Shown piece by piece: positions 18,680 through 27,246 of a stretch of DNA of 64,000 nucleotides. The DNA comes from Corynebacterium atypicum (GTDB taxonomy: Bacteria > Actinomycetota > Actinomycetes > Mycobacteriales > Mycobacteriaceae): contig NZ_CP008944.1 of assembly GCF_000732945.1 (NCBI RefSeq), forward strand, positions 1,906,767 through 1,970,766. Reading direction: 5' to 3'. Position 1 is the stretch's first letter. Each line of letters starts with the position of its first letter. The position numbers and the translations under genes were made by a program. The notes below the pieces were generated by a model. The model saw only the letters and a program-made list of their open reading frames with translations, was not told where the DNA came from and made no database searches.

Positions 18680-19462
18680 GTGCATATCTCCCGGAAACTC
18701 GCGGGCGCGGGCCTTGGGCTTGCCGCCGTACTCGGCTGCGGGGTGCTTGTCGACGCCGCGGTGGCCGCCCGTGCGGAGGCAGCGGTGGCGCGGGCGGTGG
18801 CCGCCGAATCCAACCTGGAGATGGAGCCTCGCGTTTCCATCGGCTCGGTGCCCTACCTCCTCGCGGCGCTAACCGGCGAGATCAGCGGCATGAGCGTGAC
18901 CGCCCTCGACGTGGATACCCCCGGGTTTGGCCTGGTCAACGCGTCCACGCAGCTATCCGGTCTAGAGGTCACCCGCGAGCAGGTCTTCTCCGGGGATCTG
19001 ACCGGCGCCGCCGCGGAGCTGAGCACCCAGCACGTCAACCTCGACGCGGTAGCCGTAGGCGAGCAGCTGGGAATGAAAGACCTCGATATCTCCCACCCGT
19101 ATGACATCTCCCCTACCGGCGGAGCCGCCGCCGAGGTGCAGCTGACCGGCACCCCGGAGGGTTTTGCCGAGCCGGTGACCGTGCTGGCCACCCTCCGGCT
19201 CGACGGCTCGGAGATGAGCATGGCGCCCTACCGCATCACCGGCGCCCCGGAGGGCCAGGTGGAGACGGCCCGGCGCGCTTTTTCCTGGCGGCTCGACACC
19301 CGGGTGTTGCCACTGGATTCCCGCGTGGAGGCCGTGAGCGTGGTCGGCGGCTCGCTGCGCTTCGAGGCGCAGCGCCGCAACATCACCGTCGAGCTCAGCG
19401 ACTTAGCGCCCCTAGAGTCGAGCGAGAGCAGCGACTTCGACGCCACGGACTACGGCTCTTAA
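18680..19462 (+). CDS. DUF2993 (LmeA-like) phospholipid-binding secreted protein
   Basis: The frame is open from 17702, but the upstream part is only a shadow of mshD. GTG 18680 is supported by the TAGACT-N7 promoter spacing and by the signal-like start HISRKLAGAGLGLAAVLGCG. The 260-aa product then has the DUF2993 beta-rich domain (PRVSIGSVPYLLAALTGEIS, DLTGAAAELSTQHVNLDAVA). The mycobacterial member LmeA binds phospholipid in the periplasm and is needed for mannan elongation of lipomannan/lipoarabinomannan. A similar envelope role here is inferred. A Cys in LGCGVL could allow lipidation, but the motif is weak. Confidence 0.85.
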   Translation: MHISRKLAGAGLGLAAVLGCGVLVDAAVAARAEAAVARAVAAESNLEMEPRVSIGSVPYLLAALTGEISGMSVTALDVDTPGFGLVNASTQLSGLEVTREQVFSGDLTGAAAELSTQHVNLDAVAVGEQLGMKDLDISHPYDISPTGGAAAEVQLTGTPEGFAEPVTVLATLRLDGSEMSMAPYRITGAPEGQVETARRAFSWRLDTRVLPLDSRVEAVSVVGGSLRFEAQRRNITVELSDLAPLESSESSDFDATDYGS

Positions 19463-19480
19463 GCGCCGTCGGCGCCTGTT
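19463..19480 (+). terminator. Weak hairpin after DUF2993 gene
   Basis: GCGCC-GTC-GGCGC followed by CTGTTTA begins right after the stop codon. The stem is short (5 bp). Confidence 0.35.
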
Positions 19481-19482
19481 TA

Positions 19483-19494
19483 CCCCCCCCCCCC
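19483..19494. repeat. Homopolymeric C12 tract
   Basis: Twelve consecutive C between two convergent genes, 9 bp from the end of the lipid-kinase gene. It is non-coding in either annotated gene. Confidence 0.95.
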
Positions 19495-19503
19495 GCGTGC
19501 CCG

Positions 19504-20646
19504 CTAGCTCCAGCGCACAAAATCGCGCACTACCTGGGCCAGCGTGCGATCGGCCCACCGCACCTCCTCGCGCGGGGCGAACACCTCGATTGCGTCCTGG
19601 GCGGTGCGCAGCCGGACCTCGCGGAACACCCCGGCAAGCTCGCCGTCTACCCGGAAGTGGCGCGGGCGCGGGGTGCGCATGCACACACTTGCCACGTCGT
19701 CGATAAGCACGGTGCACTTTTTGATGAACCTCTCGAACCACCGGGAGTGGCCCATGCCGAGCAGGTGCAGCATCCCGGCCACGCCACCCACACCGTCGAG
19801 GTGCGTGAGGCTGAAGAGCCCGAAGCCGCGGTCGAAGGAGTTCTGCGGGTTGGTCAGCACCGGCAGGGGGCCCAAAAACGTCCACGGGTTGGTGTTGGAG
19901 GCAAAAAAGATAGGCACCTCGTCCAGACCGATGTCCGCGCCCGCGAAGGTCCGCGCCGCCACCTCAATGCGGGGCGGGTCACGGCGGGTGCGGTTCCAGG
20001 CGACGATCGACGTGGAAAGGTAACGCAGCGGGGTCGCCGAGAAGCCCCGCGAGCGGGCGCGCTCCATCCGGGCGATGACGTCGGCGTCGATGCCACAGCC
20101 GCAGTTGACCGCGAACCACCTCGAGACGGCCTTGACGGCCGGGGTGGCTCCCTTGGCCACGCCACCCGGGTGCGCGTGCCCGCGGTAAGCCGGTTCCACC
20201 CCGGCCGCCTGGGGGCGCCCCGTCGCCGACCACCTACCCAGGTAGATGCTGCGCCGATCTTCTCGAGTCAGCACCTCGGCGAGCTTGCGCGCCGCTAGCT
20301 GCAGGTCCTGAGGAAAGCCGAGTGCACGGGCGAACACGTTCGCCGAGCCCGCCGGAAGGACCGCTAGCGCGGGGTAGGCCTGCGGGTCCGGGTCCGTGCC
20401 CTCGGGCACCCCGGCGAGTAACCCGTTGATCACCTCGTTGATGGTGCCGTCGCCGCCGACGGCGATGAGGGCGTCGAAGTCCTCGCGGGTCAGCCCCCGG
20501 CAGAGCTTCTCGGCGTGCCCCGGAAACTGGGTGAACACCACCGTGAAGCGGAGACCCGGAACCGACTGCAGCACCAGCACTAGTCGCCGCATCACCTCGG
20601 GGCGCTGTCCGGTGGCAAAGGGGTTAGAGATCATCAGGGCGCGCAC
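19504..20646 (-). CDS. Diacylglycerol kinase family lipid kinase
   Basis: A 380-aa cytoplasmic kinase of the DagK/YegS/sphingosine-kinase family. The N-terminal catalytic domain starts RALMISNPFATG and has the nucleotide-binding loop AVGGDGTINEVINGLL (about residues 62-77), followed by PAGSANVFARALG. The C-terminal beta-sandwich carries CGIDADVIARME. Likely substrates are diacylglycerol or a related lipid; mycobacterial members have been linked to phosphatidylinositol metabolism. GTG 20646 lies 6 nt after TAGGGT, so the mRNA is probably leaderless. It is divergent from the nitrobindin-like gene. Confidence 0.88.
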   Translation of the reverse strand: MRALMISNPFATGQRPEVMRRLVLVLQSVPGLRFTVVFTQFPGHAEKLCRGLTREDFDALIAVGGDGTINEVINGLLAGVPEGTDPDPQAYPALAVLPAGSANVFARALGFPQDLQLAARKLAEVLTREDRRSIYLGRWSATGRPQAAGVEPAYRGHAHPGGVAKGATPAVKAVSRWFAVNCGCGIDADVIARMERARSRGFSATPLRYLSTSIVAWNRTRRDPPRIEVAARTFAGADIGLDEVPIFFASNTNPWTFLGPLPVLTNPQNSFDRGFGLFSLTHLDGVGGVAGMLHLLGMGHSRWFERFIKKCTVLIDDVASVCMRTPRPRHFRVDGELAGVFREVRLRTAQDAIEVFAPREEVRWADRTLAQVVRDFVRWS

Positions 20647-20652
20647 GTCACC

Positions 20653-20658
20653 ACCCTA
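20653..20658 (-). promoter_or_regulatory. -10 hexamer of the lipid kinase gene (leaderless)
   Basis: TAGGGT on the minus strand, 6 nt before GTG 20646. Confidence 0.4.
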
Positions 20659-20715
20659 GTGCCCCCAGGCGGCACGGGCAGCCGGGTGCCGTGGCGAGCC
20701 GCGGATTTGGCCTTG

Positions 20716-20721
20716 TAGCCT
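20716..20721 (+). promoter_or_regulatory. -10 hexamer of the nitrobindin-like gene (leaderless)
   Basis: TAGCCT lies 7 nt before ATG 20729. Confidence 0.4.
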
Positions 20722-20728
20722 TAAGCCC

Positions 20729-21382
20729 ATGAGTGATCAGGACAAAGACGCCCCCACGCTGGCTGCCCACACGTTGAACGGCAACGAAGCCGTGAACCTC
20801 GCCGCGGAGCAAGCCAAAGAAACCGCCAAGCGCAATATCCCGGATTTTAGCGACCTCCCGATCAGCGCCGATACAGCCAACCTGCGCCAGGGGCCGAACA
20901 TCCACGACGGCCTTCTGGCGCTGCTGCCGCTAGTCGGGGTCTGGCGTGGGACCGGCCAGGCGGATACGCCGGAGGGCGGCGAGTACGCGTTTGGCCAGGA
21001 GCTCACCTTCGCCCACGACGGCGAAAACTACCTGGTCTACTCCTCGCGGATCTGGCGGATCGACGAGCGCGGCGAAGCCATCGGCCCCGACCAGCGCGAG
21101 ACTGGCTTCTGGCGCATCGATTTAGAAGACCACATTGAAATCACCTCCGCGCAGTCGCTGGGCGCGGTCGAGATCTTCTACGGCGCACCCATCTCCGAGC
21201 GGGCCTGGCAGGTCGAATCGGCCTCCACGATGGTGACGGAAAACGGCCCGAAGACGCTGGGCCCGGGCAAGCGGCTCTACGGGCTGTTGCCCAACAACAA
21301 CCTGGGATGGGTCGACGAGCGGATGATCGACGGGGAGCTGCACCCGAGGATGTCCGCGGAGCTGGCCCGCTACGCCGGTTAA
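20729..21382 (+). CDS. Nitrobindin-like heme-binding (FABP family, DUF1794) protein
   Basis: A 217-aa protein. About 65 charged N-terminal residues are followed by a single lipocalin/FABP-like beta-barrel with the hallmark GVWRGTG (about residues 70-76) and FGQELTFAHDGENYLVYSSR. Actinobacterial nitrobindins bind heme b through a C-terminal histidine and isomerise peroxynitrite. Here a C-terminal His is present in GELHPRMSAEL, compatible with heme ligation, but that residue assignment is inferred. The N-terminal extension is typical of corynebacterial members. Confidence 0.82.
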   Translation: MSDQDKDAPTLAAHTLNGNEAVNLAAEQAKETAKRNIPDFSDLPISADTANLRQGPNIHDGLLALLPLVGVWRGTGQADTPEGGEYAFGQELTFAHDGENYLVYSSRIWRIDERGEAIGPDQRETGFWRIDLEDHIEITSAQSLGAVEIFYGAPISERAWQVESASTMVTENGPKTLGPGKRLYGLLPNNNLGWVDERMIDGELHPRMSAELARYAG

Positions 21383-21415
21383 CCCGAGAACCCGAGCTGT
21401 GCGGACTAGCCCCAG

Positions 21416-22345
21416 CTAGCCGGCGACAGACTCGCCGAGCAGCGCCTCCCCGGCCAGCGCCCGGACCTCCTCCGTCTCCGGGCCCGGTTCCAGGACCTTG
21501 CCGTCGATGGCGAGCACCCGGGTCGCCCCGCGCACGGAGCTGACCAACCACACCGAATCCGCCTTGCGCAAGTCACGCAGGTAGATATCGCGTTGTTTGA
21601 CGCGCCAGCCGGCTGCCTCGGCGTGCGCAAAGAGCGCCTGCTGGGTGGTGCTGGTCAGGCTCTCCTGGCCGGCCCGCGGCGCGCGCAGGCGGTGCCGCTG
21701 CTTCGCCAGGATCAGCCCCGCCGTCGCTGCCTCGAGAACCCTGGGCCCGCGTTCCGGGTGCGCGTGGGCGGGATCGATGAATAGGGCGTCGTCACACCCG
21801 TGGTCGCGCGCGTAGCGCAACGCGGCCATGTTCTCGGCGTAGTTGAGGGTCTTCGCCGCCCCCGGCGCCCAGGCGGGGGGATGTGCTGCGGGGACCTGCG
21901 CCCGCGGGGTTGTCATGACGGTCACCCCGCGCGCGCGAGCCGTCAGGGTGGGCTCGCCGACGTCGCTGAGCACCAGCCAGGCGCTCGGCCGGCCGGTCGC
22001 GGCCCGCCCGCGAGTGAGTGTGCACACGCACCTGGCATCGCAGTCTTCCCCACGCTCGGCTACCCAGGCCTGGCAGGCCTCGTCTAAGGCCCGGCGCCAG
22101 TAGTCCAGGTCGGAGGCGGGCAGGTCGAGGGCCCTGGATGAAGCGACGAACCGCCTGGCATGCAGCTCGAAGTTGACGGGCCGGCCGCGGTGGACCAGCA
22201 GCGTCTCAAAGACGCCGTCGCCGCGGGTGACCGCGGCGTCGTCCCAGAAGATGAACGGCAGGTTGGGGTTGTTGCGCCGGATCGAGCCGCCGAAGGGCTC
22301 CAGAACAAAGATGATCGGGGCTCGGGAGTGTTGCAACGCAGCCAT
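21416..22345 (-). CDS. pabC: Class IV aminotransferase, probable aminodeoxychorismate lyase
   Basis: A 309-aa fold-type IV PLP enzyme. It contains TRGDGVFETLLVHRGRPVNFELH (typical of the family near residue 40) and the PLP lysine in PGAAKTLNYAENMAALR (about residue 165). The best reading is 4-amino-4-deoxychorismate lyase, which releases pyruvate and p-aminobenzoate for folate. A branched-chain or D-amino-acid aminotransferase activity cannot be excluded from sequence. ATG 22345 lies 7 nt from a CATAAT -10. It diverges from a folate-binding YgfZ-like gene, which supports a folate link. Confidence 0.8.
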   Translation of the reverse strand: MAALQHSRAPIIFVLEPFGGSIRRNNPNLPFIFWDDAAVTRGDGVFETLLVHRGRPVNFELHARRFVASSRALDLPASDLDYWRRALDEACQAWVAERGEDCDARCVCTLTRGRAATGRPSAWLVLSDVGEPTLTARARGVTVMTTPRAQVPAAHPPAWAPGAAKTLNYAENMAALRYARDHGCDDALFIDPAHAHPERGPRVLEAATAGLILAKQRHRLRAPRAGQESLTSTTQQALFAHAEAAGWRVKQRDIYLRDLRKADSVWLVSSVRGATRVLAIDGKVLEPGPETEEVRALAGEALLGESVAG

Positions 22346-22352
22346 ATGCTCA

Positions 22353-22358
22353 ATTATG
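22353..22358 (-). promoter_or_regulatory. -10 hexamer of pabC-like gene (leaderless)
   Basis: CATAAT on the minus strand, 7 nt before ATG 22345. Confidence 0.4.
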
Positions 22359-22391
22359 CCCGCTCCAACTGCCCGGGCGCCGGGCGATCAC

Positions 22392-22397
22392 TACCAT
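22392..22397 (+). promoter_or_regulatory. -10 hexamer of ygfZ-like gene (leaderless)
   Basis: TACCAT lies 7 nt before GTG 22405. Confidence 0.4.
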
Positions 22398-22404
22398 CGA
22401 CGGC

Positions 22405-23508
22405 GTGGAAGATACTTCTGATTACCGGTCCCCCTTGCTCGACCTCGACGGCGCGGTGGCGGCCGCGCCCGACGATCCCCAGCACCGCGGCGTGGATGTG
22501 GCGGGCGTCGCCTGGCACTACGGTGATCCCTTCGGCGAGCAGCGCGCCATCGGCTCCGGCGGGGTGTGGATCGACCGCTCGCAGCGGCGGGTGCTCAAGG
22601 TCTCTGGGCCCGACGCCGCCGAGTATTTGAACAATCTGCTGTCTCAGCAGCTTATCGACGCCGCGGACGGCTTTACCGCCGAGGCCCTCGACCTCGACGC
22701 CCAGGGCCATGTGGCGCATCACGCGTTTGTCAGCGTGACCGGCTCCGAGTTCTACCTTGATTTACCCGCCGGGCCGGCGGCGAGCTTGAAGAGCTACTTA
22801 GAAAAGATGGTGTTCTGGGCGCAAGTGACCATCGAAGAGCCCCCGTTGGGAGTAGTAACCGTTCTGGGCGGGAGCTTGCCCACCGGGCTCGACGCCGCGA
22901 CGCTGTCCCGCCGTGTCGACTGGCTGGGGCCAGAGCGCTGGGACGTCCTGGTCGACCGGGGCCAGGTGGCCCGAGTGGCCGAGCAGCTGTCGGCCGCCGG
23001 GCTGCGCCCGGCCGGATTGATGGCGTTTACCGCCGAGCGCATCAAGGCCTTAGAGCCCGAGCAGGAAGCGGACTTAGACCACAAGTCCATCGCCCACGAG
23101 GTGGCCCACTGGATCGGGCGCGGTGACCGGCTCGGCGCGGTGCACCTGCACAAGGGCTGCTACCGGGGCCAGGAGACCGTCTCGCGGGTGGAGAACGTGG
23201 GCCGCTCCCCGCGGCTGATGGTGTTGCTGCAGCTGGACGGCTCCGACCCCCAGCTGCCAGCCCCGGGGACCCCGCTGCAGCTGGGCGGGCGCGCCGTGGG
23301 CAGGCTCGGCAGCGTCGCGCACGATTGCGACGACGGCCCGATCGCGCTCGGCATCGTGAAGCGCTCGGCGCTGAACCGCGGTCAACTGACCGCCGGCTCC
23401 ACCGCCTGCCTGGTAGATCCAGACAGCCTGCCTACGGACGAAGGTGAGCACGCGGGCAGGGTGGCGATCGACCGACTGCGCGCGGCCCGAAACCAAGCCG
23501 AGCAGTAG
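22405..23508 (+). CDS. ygfZ: YgfZ/GcvT-domain folate-binding protein
   Basis: A 367-aa cytoplasmic protein related to the aminomethyltransferase GcvT, but with the YgfZ signature HKGCYRGQETVSRVENVGRS near residue 250, whose Cys is essential in E. coli YgfZ. That family assists assembly or repair of a subset of iron-sulfur enzymes in a folate-dependent way. The N-terminal part (SQRRVLKVSGPDAAEYLNNL) is the GcvT-like folate fold. The start is GTG 22405; no Shine-Dalgarno is visible, consistent with leaderless expression. Confidence 0.88.
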   Translation: MEDTSDYRSPLLDLDGAVAAAPDDPQHRGVDVAGVAWHYGDPFGEQRAIGSGGVWIDRSQRRVLKVSGPDAAEYLNNLLSQQLIDAADGFTAEALDLDAQGHVAHHAFVSVTGSEFYLDLPAGPAASLKSYLEKMVFWAQVTIEEPPLGVVTVLGGSLPTGLDAATLSRRVDWLGPERWDVLVDRGQVARVAEQLSAAGLRPAGLMAFTAERIKALEPEQEADLDHKSIAHEVAHWIGRGDRLGAVHLHKGCYRGQETVSRVENVGRSPRLMVLLQLDGSDPQLPAPGTPLQLGGRAVGRLGSVAHDCDDGPIALGIVKRSALNRGQLTAGSTACLVDPDSLPTDEGEHAGRVAIDRLRAARNQAEQ

Positions 23509-23671
23509 CTCGCCTAACCAAAGCATTGCCCTATAAGTACAGCTCAGGGGCCCTTGAGGAAATTTATCGCGATACCCGCTATTCTGTCCTGTAGGAAATA
23601 GACACGACTGAACAGCCGATGGGTTATCCGAATTGCCCTGGATAGTCCCGAACTCCAAGGGGGTCATGGCC

Positions 23672-23908
23672 ATGGGCCGCGGACGCGCGAAGGCGAAGCA
23701 GACCAAAGTTGCACGCCGGTTGAAGTACTACACGCCCGAGATGGACCTCGAGTCGCTCCAGCGGGAGCTCGCTGGGAAGGCTCCCGGACGCTCTGCGTCT
23801 GACCAAGACGATGGGCTTGGCCAAGACGGCTACGACGACTACGAGGACCCTTACGCCGACTACTTTGCCGACGAAGACGAAGGTGAAAGCCACGCGGGCG
23901 GCCGTTGA
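23672..23908 (+). CDS. DUF3073 small protein
   Basis: The family start is MGRGRAKAKQTKVARRLKYY. ATG 23672 is used because the GGGGG Shine-Dalgarno at 23659-23663 is 8 nt upstream; ATG 23666 is too close to it. The 78-aa product has a basic N-terminal half and a very acidic C-terminal half (DDYEDPYADYFADEDEGES). The family is widespread in actinobacteria and no biochemical function is known to me. It stands alone, followed by a strong hairpin. Confidence 0.88.
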   Translation: MGRGRAKAKQTKVARRLKYYTPEMDLESLQRELAGKAPGRSASDQDDGLGQDGYDDYEDPYADYFADEDEGESHAGGR

Positions 23909-23950
23909 CGGCCCTGCTCGCACAGAACAACTAACCCAGATAATTCTTTA

Positions 23951-23992
23951 GAGCCGGGCGCGCGATACCTTCATGGTTCGCGTGCCCGGCTC
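23951..23992. terminator. Strong hairpin between DUF3073 gene and purM
   Basis: GAGCCGGGC pairs with GCCCGGCTC, and an inner CGCGA-ACC/GGT-TCGCG helix extends the stem. TTTAGAG precedes it on the plus strand, giving TAAAGAATT after it on the minus strand. It is placed to terminate convergent transcripts. Confidence 0.6.
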
Positions 23993-24064
23993 ATTGCTGG
24001 CCACCCTAGGCCGCTGCGGCTGAGGCCTCAGCGGCGCCCCGGCGGCGGTTAGCCCGGCGGAAAG

Positions 24065-25144
24065 CTAGTAGCCCGGATGCGTGCCGCTGAGCACGACCGG
24101 GGCGCTGCCGTCCTCGGCCTCGCCGACGGTGCCGATCTCCATTGCGAGCACATGGCGGGCGGCCAGGATGGCCAGGGCCCGGTCCCGGTCCCCGGGGGCG
24201 ACCACGGCGACCATACCGATGCCCATGTTGAAGGTCTTTTCCATCTCCTCTTGGCTGACCTGCCCGAGCGACTGGATCGTCCGGAAGATCTGGCTGGGCG
24301 TCCACGCCCCGCGGTTGACCCGCGCCGTCACGCCGTGCGGTATGACCCGGGCGAGGTTGCCGGCCAGCCCTCCGCCGGTGACGTGGCAGAACGCGTGCAC
24401 CTCGCATTCGTTGGCCAGCTCCAGGCAGTCGCGGGCGTAGATGCGCGTGGGGGTGAGCAGCTCCTCGCCCAGCGTCGTGCCCAGCTCCTCGAGCTGGCCC
24501 TCGAGCGGAAGCCCGGCGCGCTCGAGCAGCACGTGGCGGGCCAACGAGTAACCGTTGGAGTGCAGTCCGGAGGAGGCCATACCGATCACGACGTCTCCGG
24601 CGCGCACCCGCTCCGGGCCGAGCACCTGGCTGGCCTCGACGACTCCCACGGCCGTCGCCGAGACGTCGTACTGCCCGGGCTGCATCATCCCGGGATGCTC
24701 CGCCGTCTCGCCGCCAAGCAGCGCGCAGCCGGCCTGGATGCACCCTTCGGCGACCCCGGAGACGATGCTGGCAACCAGCTCGGGCTCCACTTTGCCGATG
24801 GCGATGTAGTCCTGCAGAAACAGCGGCTCTGCGCCACAGACCACCACATCATCGACGCACATGGCCACCAGGTCGATGCCGATCGTGCTGTGCACGCCCA
24901 TCGCCTGCGCGATGGCCAGCTTGGTACCCACGCCGTCGGAGCCGGCGGCCAGCAGCGGCTCGCGGTACTTCCCCAGGGCGAATAACCCGGCGAATCCGCC
25001 GATGCCGCCGCGCACCTCCGGGCGGCTGGCCGTGCGCGCCAGCGGGGCGATCAGCCGCACCGCTTCGTCGCCGGCGTCGATATCCACGCCGGCCGCCTTG
25101 TAGGAGGCGCCGGGGGGCGCCTGACGGGGCTTCGAATCAGACAT
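24065..25144 (-). CDS. purM: Phosphoribosylformylglycinamidine cyclo-ligase (AIR synthetase)
   Basis: PurM closes the imidazole ring, converting FGAM plus ATP to AIR (purine step 5). At 359 aa it is full length. It shows YKAAGVDIDAGDEAV near the N-terminus, GSDGVGTKLAIAQAMG, the substrate loop LGGETAEHPGMM and GLHSNGYSLAR. It is separated from purF by 4 bp and clearly cotranscribed with it. Confidence 0.97.
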   Translation of the reverse strand: MSDSKPRQAPPGASYKAAGVDIDAGDEAVRLIAPLARTASRPEVRGGIGGFAGLFALGKYREPLLAAGSDGVGTKLAIAQAMGVHSTIGIDLVAMCVDDVVVCGAEPLFLQDYIAIGKVEPELVASIVSGVAEGCIQAGCALLGGETAEHPGMMQPGQYDVSATAVGVVEASQVLGPERVRAGDVVIGMASSGLHSNGYSLARHVLLERAGLPLEGQLEELGTTLGEELLTPTRIYARDCLELANECEVHAFCHVTGGGLAGNLARVIPHGVTARVNRGAWTPSQIFRTIQSLGQVSQEEMEKTFNMGIGMVAVVAPGDRDRALAILAARHVLAMEIGTVGEAEDGSAPVVLSGTHPGY

Positions 25145-25148
25145 GGAC

Positions 25149-26687
25149 TTACTTGGTTCCTTTCATCTCCGCAGCCAGCGCGAGCTCGTTGAACTCGTCT
25201 ACGCTGCCGCACTTCTGTAGCGAGGCTACCGCCTTGGCGTTGCGGTTGCCGCCGGGAATTCCGAGCGGATAGCGGCCGTCGAAACAGGCGGTGCAGAGCT
25301 CACCGCGGGGCTGCCCGGTGGCGCGCACCATCGCGTCGATAGTGACAAAGCCCAGGGAGTCCGCCCCGATCGCGGTACAGATCGCCAACTCCACCGCCGC
25401 TAGGTCGTCCACCGGCGCCGAGTTGGCGATGAGCTCGCCCGGGCTGGCAAAGTCGATGCCGTAGAAGCACGGCCACTTCACCGGCGGCGAGGCGATGCGC
25501 ACGTGCACCTCGGCCGCGCCCGCCTCGCGCAGCATGCGGATCAGCGCCCGCTGCGTGTTGCCGCGGACGATCGAATCGTCCACGACCACCAGCCTGCGGC
25601 CCTGGATCATGTGCTTGAGCGGGTTGAGCTTGAGCCGGATCCCCAGCTTGCGCAGCGTCTGCGTGGGTTGGATGAAGGTGCGCCCCACGTAGGCGTTTTT
25701 CACCAGCCCCTGGCCGAACGGGATGCCGGATTCTTGCGCAAACCCCACGGCCGCCGGGGTCCCCGACTCGGGAACCGGCATCACCAGGTCGCCCTCGGCC
25801 GGGGCCTGGCGGAAAAGCTCGCGGCCGATCTCCAGGCGCGCTTCGTTGACCGCCCGCCCGCGGATCACCGAGTCGGGGCGGGCGAGGTAGACGTACTCGA
25901 AGACGCAGCCGCGCGGGCGCGCAGCGGCAAACCGCGCGGAGCGAATCCCCGATTGGTTGATGGCGATCATCTCGCCCGGCTCGATCTCCCTCACGAAAGA
26001 GGCTCCGACGATGTCGAGCGCGCAGGTCTCCGAGGCGATCACCCAACCCCGCTCCAGCCGGCCGAGCGCGAGCGGGCGTACCCCGTGGGGGTCGCGGGCC
26101 GCGTAGAGCGTCGTGCCATCAGTAAACGTCAGGCAGAAGGCCCCCTCAACCCGGGGAAGCAGCCTGCGGGCCGCCTCGAAGAGCCCGCCAGCGGCGGACG
26201 CCTCGTGGGCGAGAAGCGCCGTCAGGGCCGTGGTGTCTGAGGCGTCGTCTCGATCGATCAGGCCGGTGTTCACGGCTTCGTCGCGCAGCTGCCGATAGTT
26301 GACCAAGTTACCGTTGTGCCCCAGCGCAATATCCGTGCCTTGCGACGTCGACCGAAACATCGGCTGCACATTGGACCAGTCCTTGCCTCCGGCTGTGGAG
26401 TAGCGCGTGTGCCCGATAGCCACGTCGCCCTCGAAAGCGCTGAGCAGCGGCTCGTCGAAGACCTGGGAGACCAGCCCCATATCCTTGTACACCACGATGC
26501 GATCGCCGTCTCCGGCGGCGATGCCGGCGGCCTCCTGGCCGCGGTGCTGGAGGGCGAAAAGGCCGAAGTAGGTGAGTTTGGCCACCTCTTCCCCGGGCGC
26601 CCAGACCCCGAAGACGCCGCATTCCTCGCGCGGCTTGGTCTCTTGGCAGTCATCGAGATGTATCACGGGAGGATTCTCAGTTGCCAC
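25149..26687 (-). CDS. purF: Amidophosphoribosyltransferase
   Basis: PurF makes phosphoribosylamine from PRPP and glutamine, the committed purine step. Of 512 aa, residues 1-22 are a propeptide; cleavage would expose the nucleophile C23 (EECGVFGVW). The PRPP loop is VVVDDSIVRGNT. Cysteines in RPRGCVFEY, VKWPCFYG and ELCTACFDG match the four 4Fe-4S ligands of the B. subtilis enzyme, so this is the Fe-S type with propeptide. GTG 26687 lies 7 nt after TAGGAT, suggesting a leaderless transcript that also covers purM. Confidence 0.97.
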   Translation of the reverse strand: MATENPPVIHLDDCQETKPREECGVFGVWAPGEEVAKLTYFGLFALQHRGQEAAGIAAGDGDRIVVYKDMGLVSQVFDEPLLSAFEGDVAIGHTRYSTAGGKDWSNVQPMFRSTSQGTDIALGHNGNLVNYRQLRDEAVNTGLIDRDDASDTTALTALLAHEASAAGGLFEAARRLLPRVEGAFCLTFTDGTTLYAARDPHGVRPLALGRLERGWVIASETCALDIVGASFVREIEPGEMIAINQSGIRSARFAAARPRGCVFEYVYLARPDSVIRGRAVNEARLEIGRELFRQAPAEGDLVMPVPESGTPAAVGFAQESGIPFGQGLVKNAYVGRTFIQPTQTLRKLGIRLKLNPLKHMIQGRRLVVVDDSIVRGNTQRALIRMLREAGAAEVHVRIASPPVKWPCFYGIDFASPGELIANSAPVDDLAAVELAICTAIGADSLGFVTIDAMVRATGQPRGELCTACFDGRYPLGIPGGNRNAKAVASLQKCGSVDEFNELALAAEMKGTK

Positions 26688-26694
26688 GCCTCAC

Positions 26695-26700
26695 ATCCTA
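26695..26700 (-). promoter_or_regulatory. -10 hexamer of purF (leaderless)
   Basis: TAGGAT on the minus strand, 7 nt before GTG 26687, within the 22-bp gap after the SCP-like gene. The purF-purM unit could thus be transcribed separately from that gene. Confidence 0.45.
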
Positions 26701-26709
26701 GTAACTGCG

Positions 26710-27096
26710 TCAGCGCCCTAACGCCACCACCGGCAGATGGGCCGCAACGTCGCTGGCCCGGGACCCGGAGCTGGTCACCTTGCCGGCGGCGACCGCGGAA
26801 TCAAAATCCGCGAGCCCAACGGCCAGGCGCAGCCACGTCGCGGGGTCCGTCTCGACGACGTTGGGCGGGGTGCCGCGGGTGTGCCGCGGGCCATCGATGC
26901 ACTGCACCGCGGCGAAGGGCGGCACCCGCAGTTCTACGGCGTGGCCGGGGGCCTCCTGGGCGAGCATGCGGACGCTGCCGCGCACCGCGCGGGCTAACGC
27001 GCTGCGCTCGGGCCGGGTCTCCTGCTGCGGGTCGCGCACCCAGTCGGCTACCGCGAGCACGTCCGCACGAACCTGGGCCGGGTCGATCTTCTTCAC
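26710..27096 (-). CDS. Sterol-carrier-like (SCP) family protein
   Basis: A 128-aa single-domain protein resembling the actinobacterial sterol carrier family proteins encoded next to purF (for example in mycobacteria). Visible features are the helical N-terminus, the ELRVPPFAAVQCIDGPRHTRG block and the C-terminal TWLRLAVGLADFDSAVAAGKVTSSG, typical of SCP-like folds. Ligand and role are unknown. GTG 27096 is preceded by TAGGCT at 8 nt. purF starts 22 bp downstream. Confidence 0.75.
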   Translation of the reverse strand: MKKIDPAQVRADVLAVADWVRDPQQETRPERSALARAVRGSVRMLAQEAPGHAVELRVPPFAAVQCIDGPRHTRGTPPNVVETDPATWLRLAVGLADFDSAVAAGKVTSSGSRASDVAAHLPVVALGR

Positions 27097-27104
27097 ACTC
27101 AGAA

Positions 27105-27110
27105 AGCCTA
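27105..27110 (-). promoter_or_regulatory. -10 hexamer of SCP-like gene (leaderless)
   Basis: TAGGCT on the minus strand, 8 nt before GTG 27096. Confidence 0.4.
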
Positions 27111-27246
27111 GCGGCAGGCCCCCTCACCTTGCGGGTATCCTGGCATTTGCACAGGTCCGGGCTGATCTGATCCGCCCCGCGGACCCAGCAACGCGCAGCG
27201 TACGCACCCAATAAGCATCGACCCAGCCACAACAAAGGAATGTGTG

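Noticed and set aside
24006..24743. 245-codon minus-strand frame overlapping purM
   Set aside because: Alternative frame of purM with Arg/Gly/Ala-biased composition and no domain.
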